Assembly (NCBI RefSeq): GCF_003248355.1
Contig: NZ_QKWY01000002.1
Span: 1,240,001 to 1,304,000, forward strand
DNA: 64,000 nucleotides
Reading direction: 5' to 3'
From: Streptomyces sp. AC1-42W
GTDB lineage: Bacteria > Actinomycetota > Actinomycetes > Streptomycetales > Streptomycetaceae
Shown: one piece after another, positions 25,454-34,519 of the stretch
Numbering within the stretch: position 1 is the stretch's first letter
Layout: every line of letters begins with the position of its first letter
Notes under the pieces: generated by a model
Database searches by the model: none
The model's input: only the letters and a program-made list of their open reading frames with translations
Told to the model about the DNA's origin: nothing
Made by a program: the position numbers and the translations under genes

Positions 25454-26914
25454 TCAGAGGGTGCAGTTCTTCGCCCAGGTGTGGGACTGCACGCGGTCGG
25501 GAAAGGCGAGGTTGTAGCGCTGCCCGCGGCCGATGCAGCCGATCCGGTCGCGCAGTCCGTCCCGGACGAAGTAGGTGACGGCGACATAGCCGTTGGGATC
25601 GGCGATCCCGTTGTTGAAGATCGAGGCCGGAGCCCGCTCCGCGGCCCAGGCGCAGTCGTTCTCCCCGTCCGCCCAGTCGGAGTCGTCGCCCTCCCAGGCG
25701 CATATCTCCCCGCGGCCGTCCTTCTCCGGGAAGAAGCAGACGAAGCCGGGTTCGCAGCGGTCGTACCCGCTCGCGCCGGCGCTCTGCACGGGCGTACCGG
25801 GCTCCGACGCGCCCCCGCCGGGGCTCGCGGTGGTACCGGTGCCCGGCGCGTCCTCGCCGGGGCCGGCCGCGGCCCGTTCGTCCGGCCGGGCCGCCGGGGC
25901 TTCCTCCCAGGGCGCCCACGCCCCGAGGCCGGCCCCCGCCAGCGCGACGGCGGCGACGGCCGCCAGGCCCGCCCGGAGCAGCGGCCGGCCCGAGCGGCGG
26001 CGGCCCGGACCGCGGCCCTCCGCCACCGCCGTCACGCGCCGCAGCAGCGACGCCGCGTCGTGCGGGGCCCGCTCCGCGTGGGTGCGGGCCGGGCAGTCCC
26101 GTACGATCTCCCGCCACGTGGCGGGGAGTTCGTCCGCCGGACGCAGCTCCTCCTCGCCGCGCGCATAGCGCACGGCCGCGTCCCGGCGGGCGGTCGGCGT
26201 GCCGCCGGGCAGCGGGTGGGAACCGGTCAGGACGAGGTGGGCCAGCACCCCGAACGCCCAGATGTCGGCGGTCCTGCGGATCTGCATGCCCCGCTCGCCG
26301 ACCTCGGACCACAGCAGCTCGGGCGGGGTGTAGTCGGCGGTCGAGAACGCGGGGGAGTAGGCGTGGGTGCCCTCCAGCTCGGCGGCCATGTTGAAGTCCC
26401 CGAGCCGGGCCGTGCCGTCCTTCATCAGGAGTACGTTGCCCGGCTTGAGATCGCCGTGCACCCAGCCCGCCTCGTGCAGCTGGCGCAGGCCCTCGCAGAC
26501 CTGGACGAGCAGGGCGGGGCCCTCCTCGGGCGGACCGTCCGCCCGCAGCAGCGCGTCCAGCGAGCTGCGCGCCTCCTCCAGGACGAGGACGGTGGCGCCG
26601 TCGAGTTCGGGGTGGCCCGGGTCGTCCACGGTCAGCGCGTCGTGCATCCGGATCAGCCGGGGCGACCGGAGCCGGCGCAGCAACGCCACCTCGCGCTCGG
26701 CCAGTTCGTGCAGGTGACGCAACTGGCGGGGCGTGTGCGTACCGGTCGGCAGGAACTTCAGCGCGGCGCGCGGCGGTTGCGCCCCGGGGATCTCGTGCCG
26801 GGCCGCGTACACATTGCCGAAGGCCCCCGCGCCGAGCGGCTTCTCGACGATCCACGGCCCGACGCGGTAGCCGGGCGGCACGGAGGCGACGCCGTACGGC
26901 TGCCGCCCGCTCAC
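25454..26914 (-). CDS. Membrane Ser/Thr protein kinase with I36-like outer domain
   Basis: 486 residues from a GTG that overlaps the upstream stop (GTGA). Hanks-type kinase at ~15-275: Gly loop LGAGAFGNVY, Lys in ALKFLP, catalytic loop VHGDLKPGNVLL, and DFN instead of DFG in RLGDFNMA; APE-like PPEL. After a membrane helix (LLRAGLAAVAAVALAGAGLGAW) and an Ala/Pro/Gly linker comes an extracytoplasmic Cys-rich domain (FVCFFPEKDGRGEICAW to SHTWAKNC) like peptidase inhibitor I36. The outer domain may sense a ligand and the kinase may phosphorylate the FHA-like protein encoded just upstream. Confidence 0.85.
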   Translation of the reverse strand: MSGRQPYGVASVPPGYRVGPWIVEKPLGAGAFGNVYAARHEIPGAQPPRAALKFLPTGTHTPRQLRHLHELAEREVALLRRLRSPRLIRMHDALTVDDPGHPELDGATVLVLEEARSSLDALLRADGPPEEGPALLVQVCEGLRQLHEAGWVHGDLKPGNVLLMKDGTARLGDFNMAAELEGTHAYSPAFSTADYTPPELLWSEVGERGMQIRRTADIWAFGVLAHLVLTGSHPLPGGTPTARRDAAVRYARGEEELRPADELPATWREIVRDCPARTHAERAPHDAASLLRRVTAVAEGRGPGRRRSGRPLLRAGLAAVAAVALAGAGLGAWAPWEEAPAARPDERAAAGPGEDAPGTGTTASPGGGASEPGTPVQSAGASGYDRCEPGFVCFFPEKDGRGEICAWEGDDSDWADGENDCAWAAERAPASIFNNGIADPNGYVAVTYFVRDGLRDRIGCIGRGQRYNLAFPDRVQSHTWAKNCTL

Positions 26915-27669
26915 CGCAGCGCGCCCTTCGCGGCGGGGCGCAGCGCGTCGAGGTCGTCCTCACGCACCAGGTCGAAGCGGAGCGCCAGCGCGACGAGGGT
27001 GTCCTTCTTGCCGTTGAGCCGGGGCCCGGACTCGCAGGACTCCGGCCCCGGTTTCAGACACAGCTTGACCGCGAGATAGTCGATGTTCCACTGCACGGCC
27101 GCCCGGTTGGCGGCCGGCCACACCGGGCGCAGCCGCTCCACGACCTGGTCGACGGTCGGCAGCGGCGCGTACGGTTCGCCGCGCAGCCGGGGCTCGCACA
27201 GCGCGGCCAGCACGGTGAAGTACCGCTTGGACCGGTCGAGCGGGAAGGCGAGCGCGGTCGCCTCCCCGTCCCGGCGCCCGGCCTCGTCCGGGGCGGCGTA
27301 GTCGTGCCGGGGCGCCCAGACGTCGAAGCTGACCAGCTCGTGGCCGGCCGGCAGGACGACCCGGGCGAACTCGAATGCGACGGGCGCCGCCAGCCTGCCG
27401 GGCGCCACCTTGATGTGTTCCCCGGCGCCCTCCGGGTTCTCGACGGCGTAGGTCGCCGTGCGGCTGAGATTGCTGAGCGACCAGTAGGTGTCCGTGGCGG
27501 TGATCTCCCCGGCGGCGCGCGAGACGCCCTCGTGCGGGATGCCCAGATACGCGCCGGCCGGCGCCCCGTCGGCCGCCTCCCGCCCGAACCGCAGCGTCTC
27601 ACCGGGCGCCAGCCGGACCTTGTCGCGGGGCGCCATGCCGGGCCCCGGTACCACGACGACGGTGTACAT
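26911..27669 (-). CDS. FHA-like domain protein
   Basis: 252 residues from ATG 27669 with GGGGGAAGGAA upstream. The N-terminal ~95 residues have the FHA layout (LRFGREA as the GR strand, GVSRAAGEITATDTYWSLSNLS as the S/H strand and loop), which normally binds phosphothreonine. The rest is helical (VDQVVERLRPVWPAANRAAVQWNIDYL) and unassigned. Its stop overlaps the kinase start, so the pair is co-translated; phosphopeptide reader plus kinase is a common signalling unit. Cytosolic. Confidence 0.75.
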   Translation of the reverse strand: MYTVVVVPGPGMAPRDKVRLAPGETLRFGREAADGAPAGAYLGIPHEGVSRAAGEITATDTYWSLSNLSRTATYAVENPEGAGEHIKVAPGRLAAPVAFEFARVVLPAGHELVSFDVWAPRHDYAAPDEAGRRDGEATALAFPLDRSKRYFTVLAALCEPRLRGEPYAPLPTVDQVVERLRPVWPAANRAAVQWNIDYLAVKLCLKPGPESCESGPRLNGKKDTLVALALRFDLVREDDLDALRPAAKGALR

Positions 27670-27790
27670 GGACGAATTCCTTCCCCCGATGCGAGCCATG
27701 CGCCGCCAGGCTAGGAACTCCGGATAAATGTCCGCATGACGCGCAGACGGAACGGTGTCGGGAGCGAGCGGGGTCGGGCCGCGACCGGCG

Positions 27791-28504
27791 TCAGGCGGCG
27801 CCGTCCAGTGGCCGTTCGGCCGAGGGCGTCAGATGGGCGAGGCACAGGGAGGGGCCGACGAACGGCTCCAGGCGGTCGACCCGGAGGGGCGCACGTACCT
27901 CTTCCAGGGCCCCCCGCATGAGGCCGAGATGCAGGGAGCACACGATGTCCCGGTGCTCCCGCGCGATCTCCAGGAACGGGCAGTGGCGCAGCGGGACGAC
28001 GACATCCGGCTCGCTCCCCTCCACGGGACCGGGCGCGAACCCGGCCTCGTCGAGCACGCGCGTCAGCCGGCCGATCGCCTCCTCGGCGGTGAGCCGCTGC
28101 GCGGGGGCGGGGGTGTCGGCGAGATAGCGGCCCCACGCCTCGCCCGTGCCGGCGGCGGCCTGCGCGGGCTGCTCCAGGCTCTCCGCCGCCAGGCCCGTCA
28201 GCATGTGCGCGAGCAGCTGGTAGCTGCGGCGGTCCGTGGTGGTCCGGGTCGCGGTGGCCCGGTACACGGCACGGGGCCGGCCGGGCCGGCCGAGCGCCTC
28301 GCTGTCGCGCTCGGCGAGCCCTTCGCCGACGAGGGTGTCCAGGTGGAACCGTACGGTGTTGGAGTGCAGCCCGGTGCTCTCGGCGATCTCCCGCACCCCC
28401 ACGGGACCGGGAGCGGAGCGCAGGACGCCCAGGACATGGCCCCGGCTCTCGCCCACGGCGCCGGAGCCGCTCCCGGCCGGATCGCGGAACATCGACTCAC
28501 TCAT
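27791..28504 (-). CDS. HTH regulator with cysteine-rich, SufR-like C-terminus
   Basis: 237 residues from ATG 28504; ATG 28489 or GTG 28549 are alternatives. A DeoR/ArsR-like winged helix (VREIAESTGLHSNTVRFHLDTLVGEGL, ~38-64) and RPGRPRAVYRAT wing are followed by helices and the C-terminal segment RHCPFLEIAREHRDIVCSLHLGLM then SLCLAHL. Three cysteines placed this way resemble SufR-type regulators that bind an iron-sulfur cluster and respond to iron, oxygen or nitric oxide. It heads nothing on its own strand, but lies beside a cupin and DUF2249 protein, which suits a redox-stress role. Confidence 0.75.
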   Translation of the reverse strand: MSESMFRDPAGSGSGAVGESRGHVLGVLRSAPGPVGVREIAESTGLHSNTVRFHLDTLVGEGLAERDSEALGRPGRPRAVYRATATRTTTDRRSYQLLAHMLTGLAAESLEQPAQAAAGTGEAWGRYLADTPAPAQRLTAEEAIGRLTRVLDEAGFAPGPVEGSEPDVVVPLRHCPFLEIAREHRDIVCSLHLGLMRGALEEVRAPLRVDRLEPFVGPSLCLAHLTPSAERPLDGAA

Positions 28505-28545
28505 TCGGTCAATTTTACCCAGCGTGTGTCGGACAAACGAGGTCG

Positions 28546-28722
28546 TCACTCGTCGTCATCGAGGTCGTCGAGCCGGGCCGGCCAGGTGGTGAGCCGGTCC
28601 ACCGGGACCTCGAAGTCGGGGTTCAGGTCGACGAAGTACCGCAGCTCACCGGCGAGCCAGGTGAGGTTCACGGATTGCGCGCCCCGGTTCGCCCGGAGCG
28701 TCTCCAGGGCTTGGTCGATCAT
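28546..28722 (-). CDS. DUF6104 small protein
   Basis: 58 residues from ATG 28722, overlapping the cupin gene stop (ATGA). The sequence SVNLTWLAGELRYFVDLNPDFEVPVDRLTTW and the acidic end DDLDDDE match the DUF6104 family of Streptomyces. Acidic, soluble, function unknown. It is the third gene of the minus-strand run 29862 to 28546. Confidence 0.75.
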   Translation of the reverse strand: MIDQALETLRANRGAQSVNLTWLAGELRYFVDLNPDFEVPVDRLTTWPARLDDLDDDE

Positions 28723-29129
28723 GACCGCCGCCCGGCCCCGGAGTGCGCCGACGCCAGGGCCGACTCGGGGTGGGGACGGATCTGCATGCCCGGCCGGCGG
28801 CGGTGCACGGTGACATAGGTGAGGCCCTCGGGCCCCGCCGTGATGCTCCGCGTCGAACCGTGCGGCAGCCATGCGAGCGCCCCCTCGGCGAGGGACAGCT
28901 TCTCCTGCGGCGTGTGCATCGTGCCCTCACCGCCGACGACCAGGACCAGGACGTCGAGGTCGGGCTCGGCGTGGCTGCCGATGTGCTCCCCGGCCGGCAG
29001 CCGGACCAGGTTGGCGTCGAGCTGCCGCCCGGACTCGGCCAGCTTCCACAGCACACCGGAGGCGTCGGGGGTGCGGGCGGGGGCGTGTACGTCGCAGAGG
29101 AGCCGGGCGGCGGGGGCGGAGGTGTGCAT
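28719..29129 (-). CDS. Cupin-domain protein
   Basis: 136 residues from ATG 29129; a GTG near 29169 is an alternative start. Beta-barrel cupin: EHIGSHAEPDLDVLVLVVGGEGTMHT holds the first motif with His and Glu/Asp ligands, and ALAWLPHGSTRSITAGPEG the second. Probably binds a metal or small ligand in the cytosol; no specific reaction is implied. It lies 31 bases after the DUF2249 gene and overlaps the DUF6104 gene, so the three are likely one operon. Confidence 0.75.
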   Translation of the reverse strand: MHTSAPAARLLCDVHAPARTPDASGVLWKLAESGRQLDANLVRLPAGEHIGSHAEPDLDVLVLVVGGEGTMHTPQEKLSLAEGALAWLPHGSTRSITAGPEGLTYVTVHRRRPGMQIRPHPESALASAHSGAGRRS

Positions 29130-29160
29130 CGGCTCGTGGGCCGGGTCGTGCGGCCGGGTC

Positions 29161-29862
29161 TCAGGCACTCGCGGCCACCCGCGTGATGCGGACCTGCCAC
29201 TGCTCGGGCCCGGACTCGACGTACTCCCAGGTGAACGCGTCGGGGTGGGTGGCCTCGAACTCCCGGCGCAGCGGCTTGGGGTCGTGGTTGTTGACCAGGA
29301 CGAAGGACTCCCCGTCCGCGAGTCGGGCGAAGCGGGTGAAGATGCGGGGGTGGCGGCGGCCGTGCGGGATCTCGCGGACGTCGACGACCGCCGAGTCCGC
29401 CGGCCGGCCGCCCTCCAGGACGGTGGTGAAGTCCTCGGCGAGCGCGGGCAGATCGACGCCCGGCAGGGTCCGGAGCGCGGGCAGCAATACGTCGCGCTCG
29501 GCGCCCAGGAGCACCGCGAGCCCGCCGCCGAGCGTACGGAGGGCACGCTCACGCCCGGTCCCGTCGCCTGCGGAGGCCAGCGCGTCGAGCTGCCCCTGGA
29601 CCACCGCGACCTGGGCGCGCAGCGCGCGGACGGTCAGCCGGGTCCCGGCCGCGCCGGACGCAGCCGCGTACAGCGACAGATCGGCGGCCTCCAGATAGCG
29701 GCGCAGCTGCTCGACGAGCGGGGCGGCGGACTCCGCCTGCGACGCGTCCACCGCTTCGAGCCGCTCCAGCAACTGCCCCTGGGCGTGCTCGACGACACCT
29801 TGCGCCTGCACGTCCGGGTCCGTGCCGGTCGCCTGGATGAAGACCTCTGCGGCAGGTGACAT
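29161..29862 (-). CDS. DUF2249 protein with helical (hemerythrin-like) N-terminus
   Basis: 233 residues from ATG 29862 with AAGGAG 7-8 bases upstream. The first ~150 residues are helical in the manner of hemerythrin-like bundles (LVEQLRRYLEAADLSLYAAA, LLGAERDVLLPAL), but the usual His/Glu iron ligands are not all evident. The C-terminal ~75 residues are a DUF2249 domain: VDVREIPHGRRHPRIFTRFARLADGESFVLVNNHDPKPL. Such proteins belong to anaerobic and nitric-oxide stress regulons in bacteria. It is the first gene of the operon and divergent from the membrane protein at 30048. Confidence 0.8.
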   Translation of the reverse strand: MSPAAEVFIQATGTDPDVQAQGVVEHAQGQLLERLEAVDASQAESAAPLVEQLRRYLEAADLSLYAAASGAAGTRLTVRALRAQVAVVQGQLDALASAGDGTGRERALRTLGGGLAVLLGAERDVLLPALRTLPGVDLPALAEDFTTVLEGGRPADSAVVDVREIPHGRRHPRIFTRFARLADGESFVLVNNHDPKPLRREFEATHPDAFTWEYVESGPEQWQVRITRVAASA

Positions 29863-30047
29863 GGGTGGCACTCCTTCGTCGTCGGACTGAGCACGGTCCG
29901 TGCTGCACGGAATTATTACATGCGCCCTCGTAAAAACCGGCGAAAGCGTGCGCCGGGTGGCCACCCCGCCCGGAACGGGCCTCTTTATTACCTGTACCGT
30001 TCGTAGAAACGAGACGTAGTCCGGACGCAGAGGAGAGGCGCGTTTCC

Positions 30048-30476
30048 ATGAACGCCACGTCGGCCGCGATCGCGGGTGCCCTGACCTTCCTGTGGCTCGG
30101 GATGGTGCTGGCGATCTCCTTCCTGGAGGCGCCGCTGAAGTTCCGCGCCCCGGGAGTGACCATCCCCATCGGACTGGGCATCGGCCGCATGGTCTTCCGC
30201 GCACTGAACCGCGCCGAGGTCGCCCTGACCGCCGCCATCGCCGTAACGGTCGCCCTGGGCGACCCGCCCACCCCGGTGATCGCCCTCACCGCCGCCGTGG
30301 CACTCCTGCTCACCGTCCAACTGGCCGCCGTCCGCCGCCCCCTGAACCGAAGGTCGGACCGCGTCCTGGCGGGCGAAGACCTCCCCCGCTCCCGGGGCCA
30401 CCTCTACTACGTGGCCTTCGAAGTGACAAAGGTGGCCGCCCTCCTGGCCCTGGGCATCACCCTGACAACGGCATAA
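30048..30476 (+). CDS. Four-helix membrane protein
   Basis: 142 residues from ATG 30048 with AGAGGAGAGG. Four hydrophobic helices (ALTFLWLGMVLAISFLEA, AALTAAIAVTVALG-like, VIALTAAVALLLTVQLAAV, VTKVAALLALGITL). The first half has a Phe/Leu/Glu start typical of small DUF membrane proteins of unknown function. Divergent from the DUF2249 gene; 185 bases between them include an AT-rich stretch (AATTATTACATG, about 29911-29922) likely to hold promoter elements. Confidence 0.7.
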   Translation: MNATSAAIAGALTFLWLGMVLAISFLEAPLKFRAPGVTIPIGLGIGRMVFRALNRAEVALTAAIAVTVALGDPPTPVIALTAAVALLLTVQLAAVRRPLNRRSDRVLAGEDLPRSRGHLYYVAFEVTKVAALLALGITLTTA

Positions 30477-30518
30477 CGGGGGCCTGCCTGCGGGTCGGGC
30501 GGAGTATCGACGCCCCGT

Positions 30519-30923
30519 TCACGAGGTGTGTCCGCTCCCGCGGTGTTCTCGGACGGCCATGACGGCGCAGAGAAGGGTGAAGGCGATGCACGCGTAGATC
30601 AGCGGGTTCACGAACGCCGGGACGAAGCTGTAGGTGCCTCCCCCGTCCCAGTGGCAGGTGGCGGTCAGCGGGAAGGAGCCCTCCTCGAACCAGTCGGCGT
30701 TCCGGGGCGGGCGGACGGCTTCGTGGCCGCAGCCCTTGGCGAAGTCGACGAAGGCGACGAACCAGAGGAGCCCGACCGCGTAGACGACGATCGAGCCTCC
30801 TGCGGAGAACAGAAGACCGGCGGCCCAGCGGCTTCCTCGGCGCCAGAGGCCCAGCCCTCGTCCGACGAGCACGACCGGCGCGACGAGGGCCACCAGGATC
30901 ACGGCGGCGACGAAGTTCAGCAT
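30519..30923 (-). CDS. Small membrane protein
   Basis: 134 residues from ATG 30923 with GGGAG upstream. Three hydrophobic segments: FVAAVILVALVAPVVLV, SIVVYAVGLLWFVAFVDF and LIYACIAFTLLCAVMAV, and an outside loop with a Cys pair and many charged residues (KGCGHEA, ATCHWDGG). Function unknown. It converges with the gene ending at 30476. Confidence 0.7.
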   Translation of the reverse strand: MLNFVAAVILVALVAPVVLVGRGLGLWRRGSRWAAGLLFSAGGSIVVYAVGLLWFVAFVDFAKGCGHEAVRPPRNADWFEEGSFPLTATCHWDGGGTYSFVPAFVNPLIYACIAFTLLCAVMAVREHRGSGHTS

Positions 30924-31063
30924 GATGTCTCCCTACCGGACCGCTACGCGCTCTCCAGCTCGGCATCGCAGGGGTCACCTGGATGCCCAGAGGCCCCTGG
31001 CTGCGGACATGCCTCAGCCCGCAGGCATCGGAGGCGCCGGGGGCGCGGACGATTCCTCGTCGC

Positions 31064-31630
31064 TCACAGGGCCCCGAGTTCGACCGTGACAGGGAAGGGC
31101 GCGGTGGCCTTCACTGTGCCGGTGAACATCTCACCGTCCCTGTATGCCCTGGTGGCGGGGTCGAGGACGTAGGTGTAGATGATCGGGACGCCGGTGGCGG
31201 TCTGCTCGATGCGCCAGTAGAAGGGGATGCCGGCCTTGGCGTACTGGTCCACCTTCACGACCCGGTCCGTGGTCTCCGACCCCGGGGACACGACCTCGAC
31301 GACCAGGAGCACGTGTTCGGGGCGGGTGGGTGTGAGGTCGATGGTCTCCGCCCGGTAGACGGTGACGTCAGGGCGGCGGTTGGTGAGGGGGACGTCCTGC
31401 AGGCGGACGTCGAAGTCAGTGTCGGCGTTCCAGTCCGGGCCCGCGGCGGCGTCCAGGGCGTTTGCCAGGATTCGGGCCAGCCGGTTGTGGCGCTTGGAGG
31501 CGCTCGGGCTCACGACGACCATCCCGTCCACGATCTCGATCCCGGCGCACTGTTCCTCGGACCAGGAGTCGTACTGCTCCGCGCTGATCTGCGTATGCAT
31601 CCACGCGGGCGCCACCATCTCGGCGGTCAT
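31064..31630 (-). CDS. Uma2-family nuclease-like protein
   Basis: 188 residues from ATG 31630 with GGGAGGTG. It belongs to the Uma2/DUF820 group, widespread PD-(D/E)XK-fold proteins of uncertain role. Seen: [26 protein letters not shown] (the catalytic Asp), [32 protein letters not shown] (Glu and Lys of the motif). Complete length. Its start faces the YyaL gene divergently, with 132 bases between. Confidence 0.85.
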   Translation of the reverse strand: MTAEMVAPAWMHTQISAEQYDSWSEEQCAGIEIVDGMVVVSPSASKRHNRLARILANALDAAAGPDWNADTDFDVRLQDVPLTNRRPDVTVYRAETIDLTPTRPEHVLLVVEVVSPGSETTDRVVKVDQYAKAGIPFYWRIEQTATGVPIIYTYVLDPATRAYRDGEMFTGTVKATAPFPVTVELGAL

Positions 31631-31762
31631 GGAGCACCTCCCTCGAGGAACCTCGGCGATCCGGGTGCCGCTGGGACTCAGCGTACTGTGCGGCCGGCGG
31701 CGCCGGTGCGATCCCGCGCGGGCGCCCTTGGCCGGGGGCGGCGTTGTGAGAGGCTGGCGCGT

Positions 31763-33808
31763 ATGAACCGGTTGGCTGGTGTGACCTCGCCGTATCTGCT
31801 TCAGCATGCTGACAATCCGGTCGACTGGTGGCCCTGGTCGCCCGAGGCGTTCGAGGAGGCGCGGCGGCGGGACGTGCCCGTGCTGCTCAGCGTGGGGTAC
31901 TCGTCGTGCCACTGGTGTCACGTCATGGCGCACGAGTCGTTCGAGGACGAGGCGACCGCCGCGTACATGAACGAGCACTTCGTGTCCGTGAAGGTGGACC
32001 GCGAGGAGCGGCCCGATGTGGACGCCGTGTACATGGAGGCCGTGCAGGCGGCCACCGGGCACGGGGGGTGGCCGATGACCGTGTTCCTGACGGCCGACGC
32101 CGAGCCGTTCTACTTCGGGACCTACTTCCCGCCCGAGTCGCGGCACGGGATGCCGTCCTTCCGGCAGGTGCTGGAAGGGGTCACCGCCGCCTGGACCGGG
32201 CGGCGCGACGAGGTCGGGGAGGTCGCCGGGCGCATCGTGCGGGACCTGTCCGAGCGGAGCCTGGCCCACGGCGGCGACGGGCCGCCCGGCGAGTCGGAAT
32301 TGGCGCAGGCGCTGCTCGGGCTGACCCGGGAGTACGACGAGCAGCGCGGCGGGTTCGGCGGGGCGCCCAAGTTCCCGCCGTCCATGGCGCTGGAGTTCCT
32401 GCTGCGCCACCATGCCCGCACCGGGGCCGACGGCGCTCTCCAGATGGTCGTCGGCACCTGCGAGGCGATGGCCCGCGGCGGGATCTACGACCAGCTCGGC
32501 GGCGGGTTCGCCCGGTATGCCGTCGACCGCGAATGGGTCGTCCCCCACTTCGAGAAGATGCTCTACGACAACGCGCTCCTGTGCCGCGTGTACGCCCATC
32601 TCTGGCGCGTCACCGGGTCGGATCTCGCCCGCCGGGTCGCCCTGGAGACGGCCGACTTCATGGTGCGCGAGCTGCGGACCCCCGAGGGCGGGTTCGCCTC
32701 CGCGCTCGACGCCGACAGCGAGGACGCCACCGGCAAGCACGTCGAGGGCGCGTACTACGTGTGGACGCCGGCCCAGTTGCGCGAGGTCCTGGGCGAGGAG
32801 GACGCCGCCTTCGCCGCCGCGTACTACGGCGTGACCGACGAGGGCACCTTCGAGGAGGGCGCCTCGGTCCTCCAGCTGCCCGGCGACGCGGGAGATCCCG
32901 GAGACCCCGGTGACGGCAGTGACGGCAGTGACTCCCGCGCCGCCCGCGTACGCGAGCGGCTCCTCGCCGCGCGTGACGCTCGCCCTCGCCCGGGCCGGGA
33001 CGACAAGGTGGTCGCCGCCTGGAACGGCCTCGCCGTCGCCGCGCTCGCCGAGACCGGTGCCTACTTCGACCGGCCCGACCTCGTCGAGCGCGCCACCGAG
33101 GCCGCCGACCTGCTGGTCCGGGTGCACATGGGCCCCGTCGCCCGGCTCGTCCGCACCTCGAAGGACGGGCGCGCCGGAGAGCACGCCGGGGTGCTGGAGG
33201 ACTACGGGGACGTCGCCGAGGGCTTCCTCGCCCTGGCCGCCGTCACCGGCGAGGGGGCCTGGCTGGAGTTCGCCGGGTTCCTGCTGGACATCGTGCTCCA
33301 GCACTTCCGGGGCGAGGGCGGCCAGTTGTACGACACGGCCGACGACGCCGAGCAGCTCATCCGGCGCCCCCAGGACCCCACCGACAGCGCGACCCCGGCC
33401 GGCTGGACGGCCGCCGCCGGGGCGCTCCTCTCGTACGCCGCGCACACCGGCTCCGAACCCCACCGCACCGCCGCCGAGGAGGCGCTGGGCGTCGTCAAGG
33501 CGCTGGGCCCGCGCGCCCCGCGCTTCATCGGCTGGGGGCTCGCGGTGGCCGAGGCGCTGCTCGACGGCCCCCGCGAGGTGGCGGTCGCCGGACCGGTCGG
33601 CGGCGAGCTGCACCGTACGGCCCTGCTGGGCCGGGCCCCCGGCGCGGTCGTCGCGGCCGGCGAGCCGGGCGGCGCGGAGTTCCCGCTGCTCGCGGACCGT
33701 CCGCTGAAGGACGGTGCGCCGACGGCGTACGTCTGCCGCCACTTCGTGTGCGACGCCCCGACGACGGACCCGGGCGCCCTGGCCCACGCGCTGGGCGGGA
33801 CGCCGTAA
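31763..33808 (+). CDS. YyaL/DUF255 thioredoxin-domain protein
   Basis: 681 residues from ATG 31763. The N-terminal ~160 residues are a thioredoxin-like DUF255 domain: [20 protein letters not shown], the CxxC-type motif SSCHWCHVM (~49-57), and [10 protein letters not shown]. The rest is an alpha/alpha toroid like the glucosidases and N-acylglucosamine 2-epimerases ([35 protein letters not shown]). Homologues are found in all domains of life (SPATA20 in mammals), without an agreed reaction. Length is normal, and one Gly/Asp-rich insert ([14 protein letters not shown]) lies near residue 380. Confidence 0.9.
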   Translation: MNRLAGVTSPYLLQHADNPVDWWPWSPEAFEEARRRDVPVLLSVGYSSCHWCHVMAHESFEDEATAAYMNEHFVSVKVDREERPDVDAVYMEAVQAATGHGGWPMTVFLTADAEPFYFGTYFPPESRHGMPSFRQVLEGVTAAWTGRRDEVGEVAGRIVRDLSERSLAHGGDGPPGESELAQALLGLTREYDEQRGGFGGAPKFPPSMALEFLLRHHARTGADGALQMVVGTCEAMARGGIYDQLGGGFARYAVDREWVVPHFEKMLYDNALLCRVYAHLWRVTGSDLARRVALETADFMVRELRTPEGGFASALDADSEDATGKHVEGAYYVWTPAQLREVLGEEDAAFAAAYYGVTDEGTFEEGASVLQLPGDAGDPGDPGDGSDGSDSRAARVRERLLAARDARPRPGRDDKVVAAWNGLAVAALAETGAYFDRPDLVERATEAADLLVRVHMGPVARLVRTSKDGRAGEHAGVLEDYGDVAEGFLALAAVTGEGAWLEFAGFLLDIVLQHFRGEGGQLYDTADDAEQLIRRPQDPTDSATPAGWTAAAGALLSYAAHTGSEPHRTAAEEALGVVKALGPRAPRFIGWGLAVAEALLDGPREVAVAGPVGGELHRTALLGRAPGAVVAAGEPGGAEFPLLADRPLKDGAPTAYVCRHFVCDAPTTDPGALAHALGGTP

Positions 33809-33829
33809 CGGCCGGGCGGGCCGCGGCTC

Positions 33830-34444
33830 TCACAGCCGCAGCCCGCCCTCCAGCGTGCCCAGCGCCTCGTTCACCAGCGCAGGCAGGTCGCCCTGCTGGC
33901 CCCGGTCCGCCCAGTACAGCGTCGCCTCGCGCAGGGCTCCCAGGACCGCCGCGACGAATACCCGGACGCGCAGGTCGTCCGGGGCGCGGCCGGTGCGGTC
34001 GGCCAGGACCCGGGCCAGGGTCTTCGCGGTGTCCGACATCGTCTCGGTCATCCGGGCGCGGACCGCGGGGACCTCGGCCATCAGGCGGGTGCGGCGGCGC
34101 AGTTCCCCGTCGTCGGCGAGAAACGTGGTCAGCGCCTCGCGCATCATCAGCCGGACCGATTCGAGCGGCGGCTCGTCGGCCGGGCGCGCCCGGAGCAGGG
34201 CCTCCATGACCGGGTCGTATTCGTCGGTGAGGACGATGTCCTCCTTCGACGCGAAGTAGCGGAACACCGTGCTCGGCGAGACCTCGGCCGCCTCCGCGAT
34301 CTGCTCGATGGTGGTGGCCTCGTAGCCCCGCTCGTCGATCAGGCGGTACGTCGCCTGCCGGATCGCCACCCGCGTCCGGTACTTCTTGCGCTCGCGCAGC
34401 CCCATGGGCGCGGGGTGGGACGGGGGACGGGACATGGCGGTCAT
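33830..34444 (-). CDS. TetR-family transcriptional regulator
   Basis: 204 residues from ATG 34444; ATG 34435 is also possible. The N-terminal HTH is standard: RVAIRQATYRLIDERGYEATTIEQIAEAAEVSPSTVFRYFASKEDIV (~26-72), and a helical ligand domain follows. Repressor of unknown target. It lies 76 bases downstream of the hemolysin III gene on the same strand and converges with the YyaL gene 22 bases away. Confidence 0.9.
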   Translation of the reverse strand: MTAMSRPPSHPAPMGLRERKKYRTRVAIRQATYRLIDERGYEATTIEQIAEAAEVSPSTVFRYFASKEDIVLTDEYDPVMEALLRARPADEPPLESVRLMMREALTTFLADDGELRRRTRLMAEVPAVRARMTETMSDTAKTLARVLADRTGRAPDDLRVRVFVAAVLGALREATLYWADRGQQGDLPALVNEALGTLEGGLRL

Positions 34445-34519
34445 GGGCCCATTGTCCGGTACCGCCCGCCGCCACGACCGGGCCGGACGTACGGGGCCGG
34501 AGGCAGCCGGCCGGCCGCG

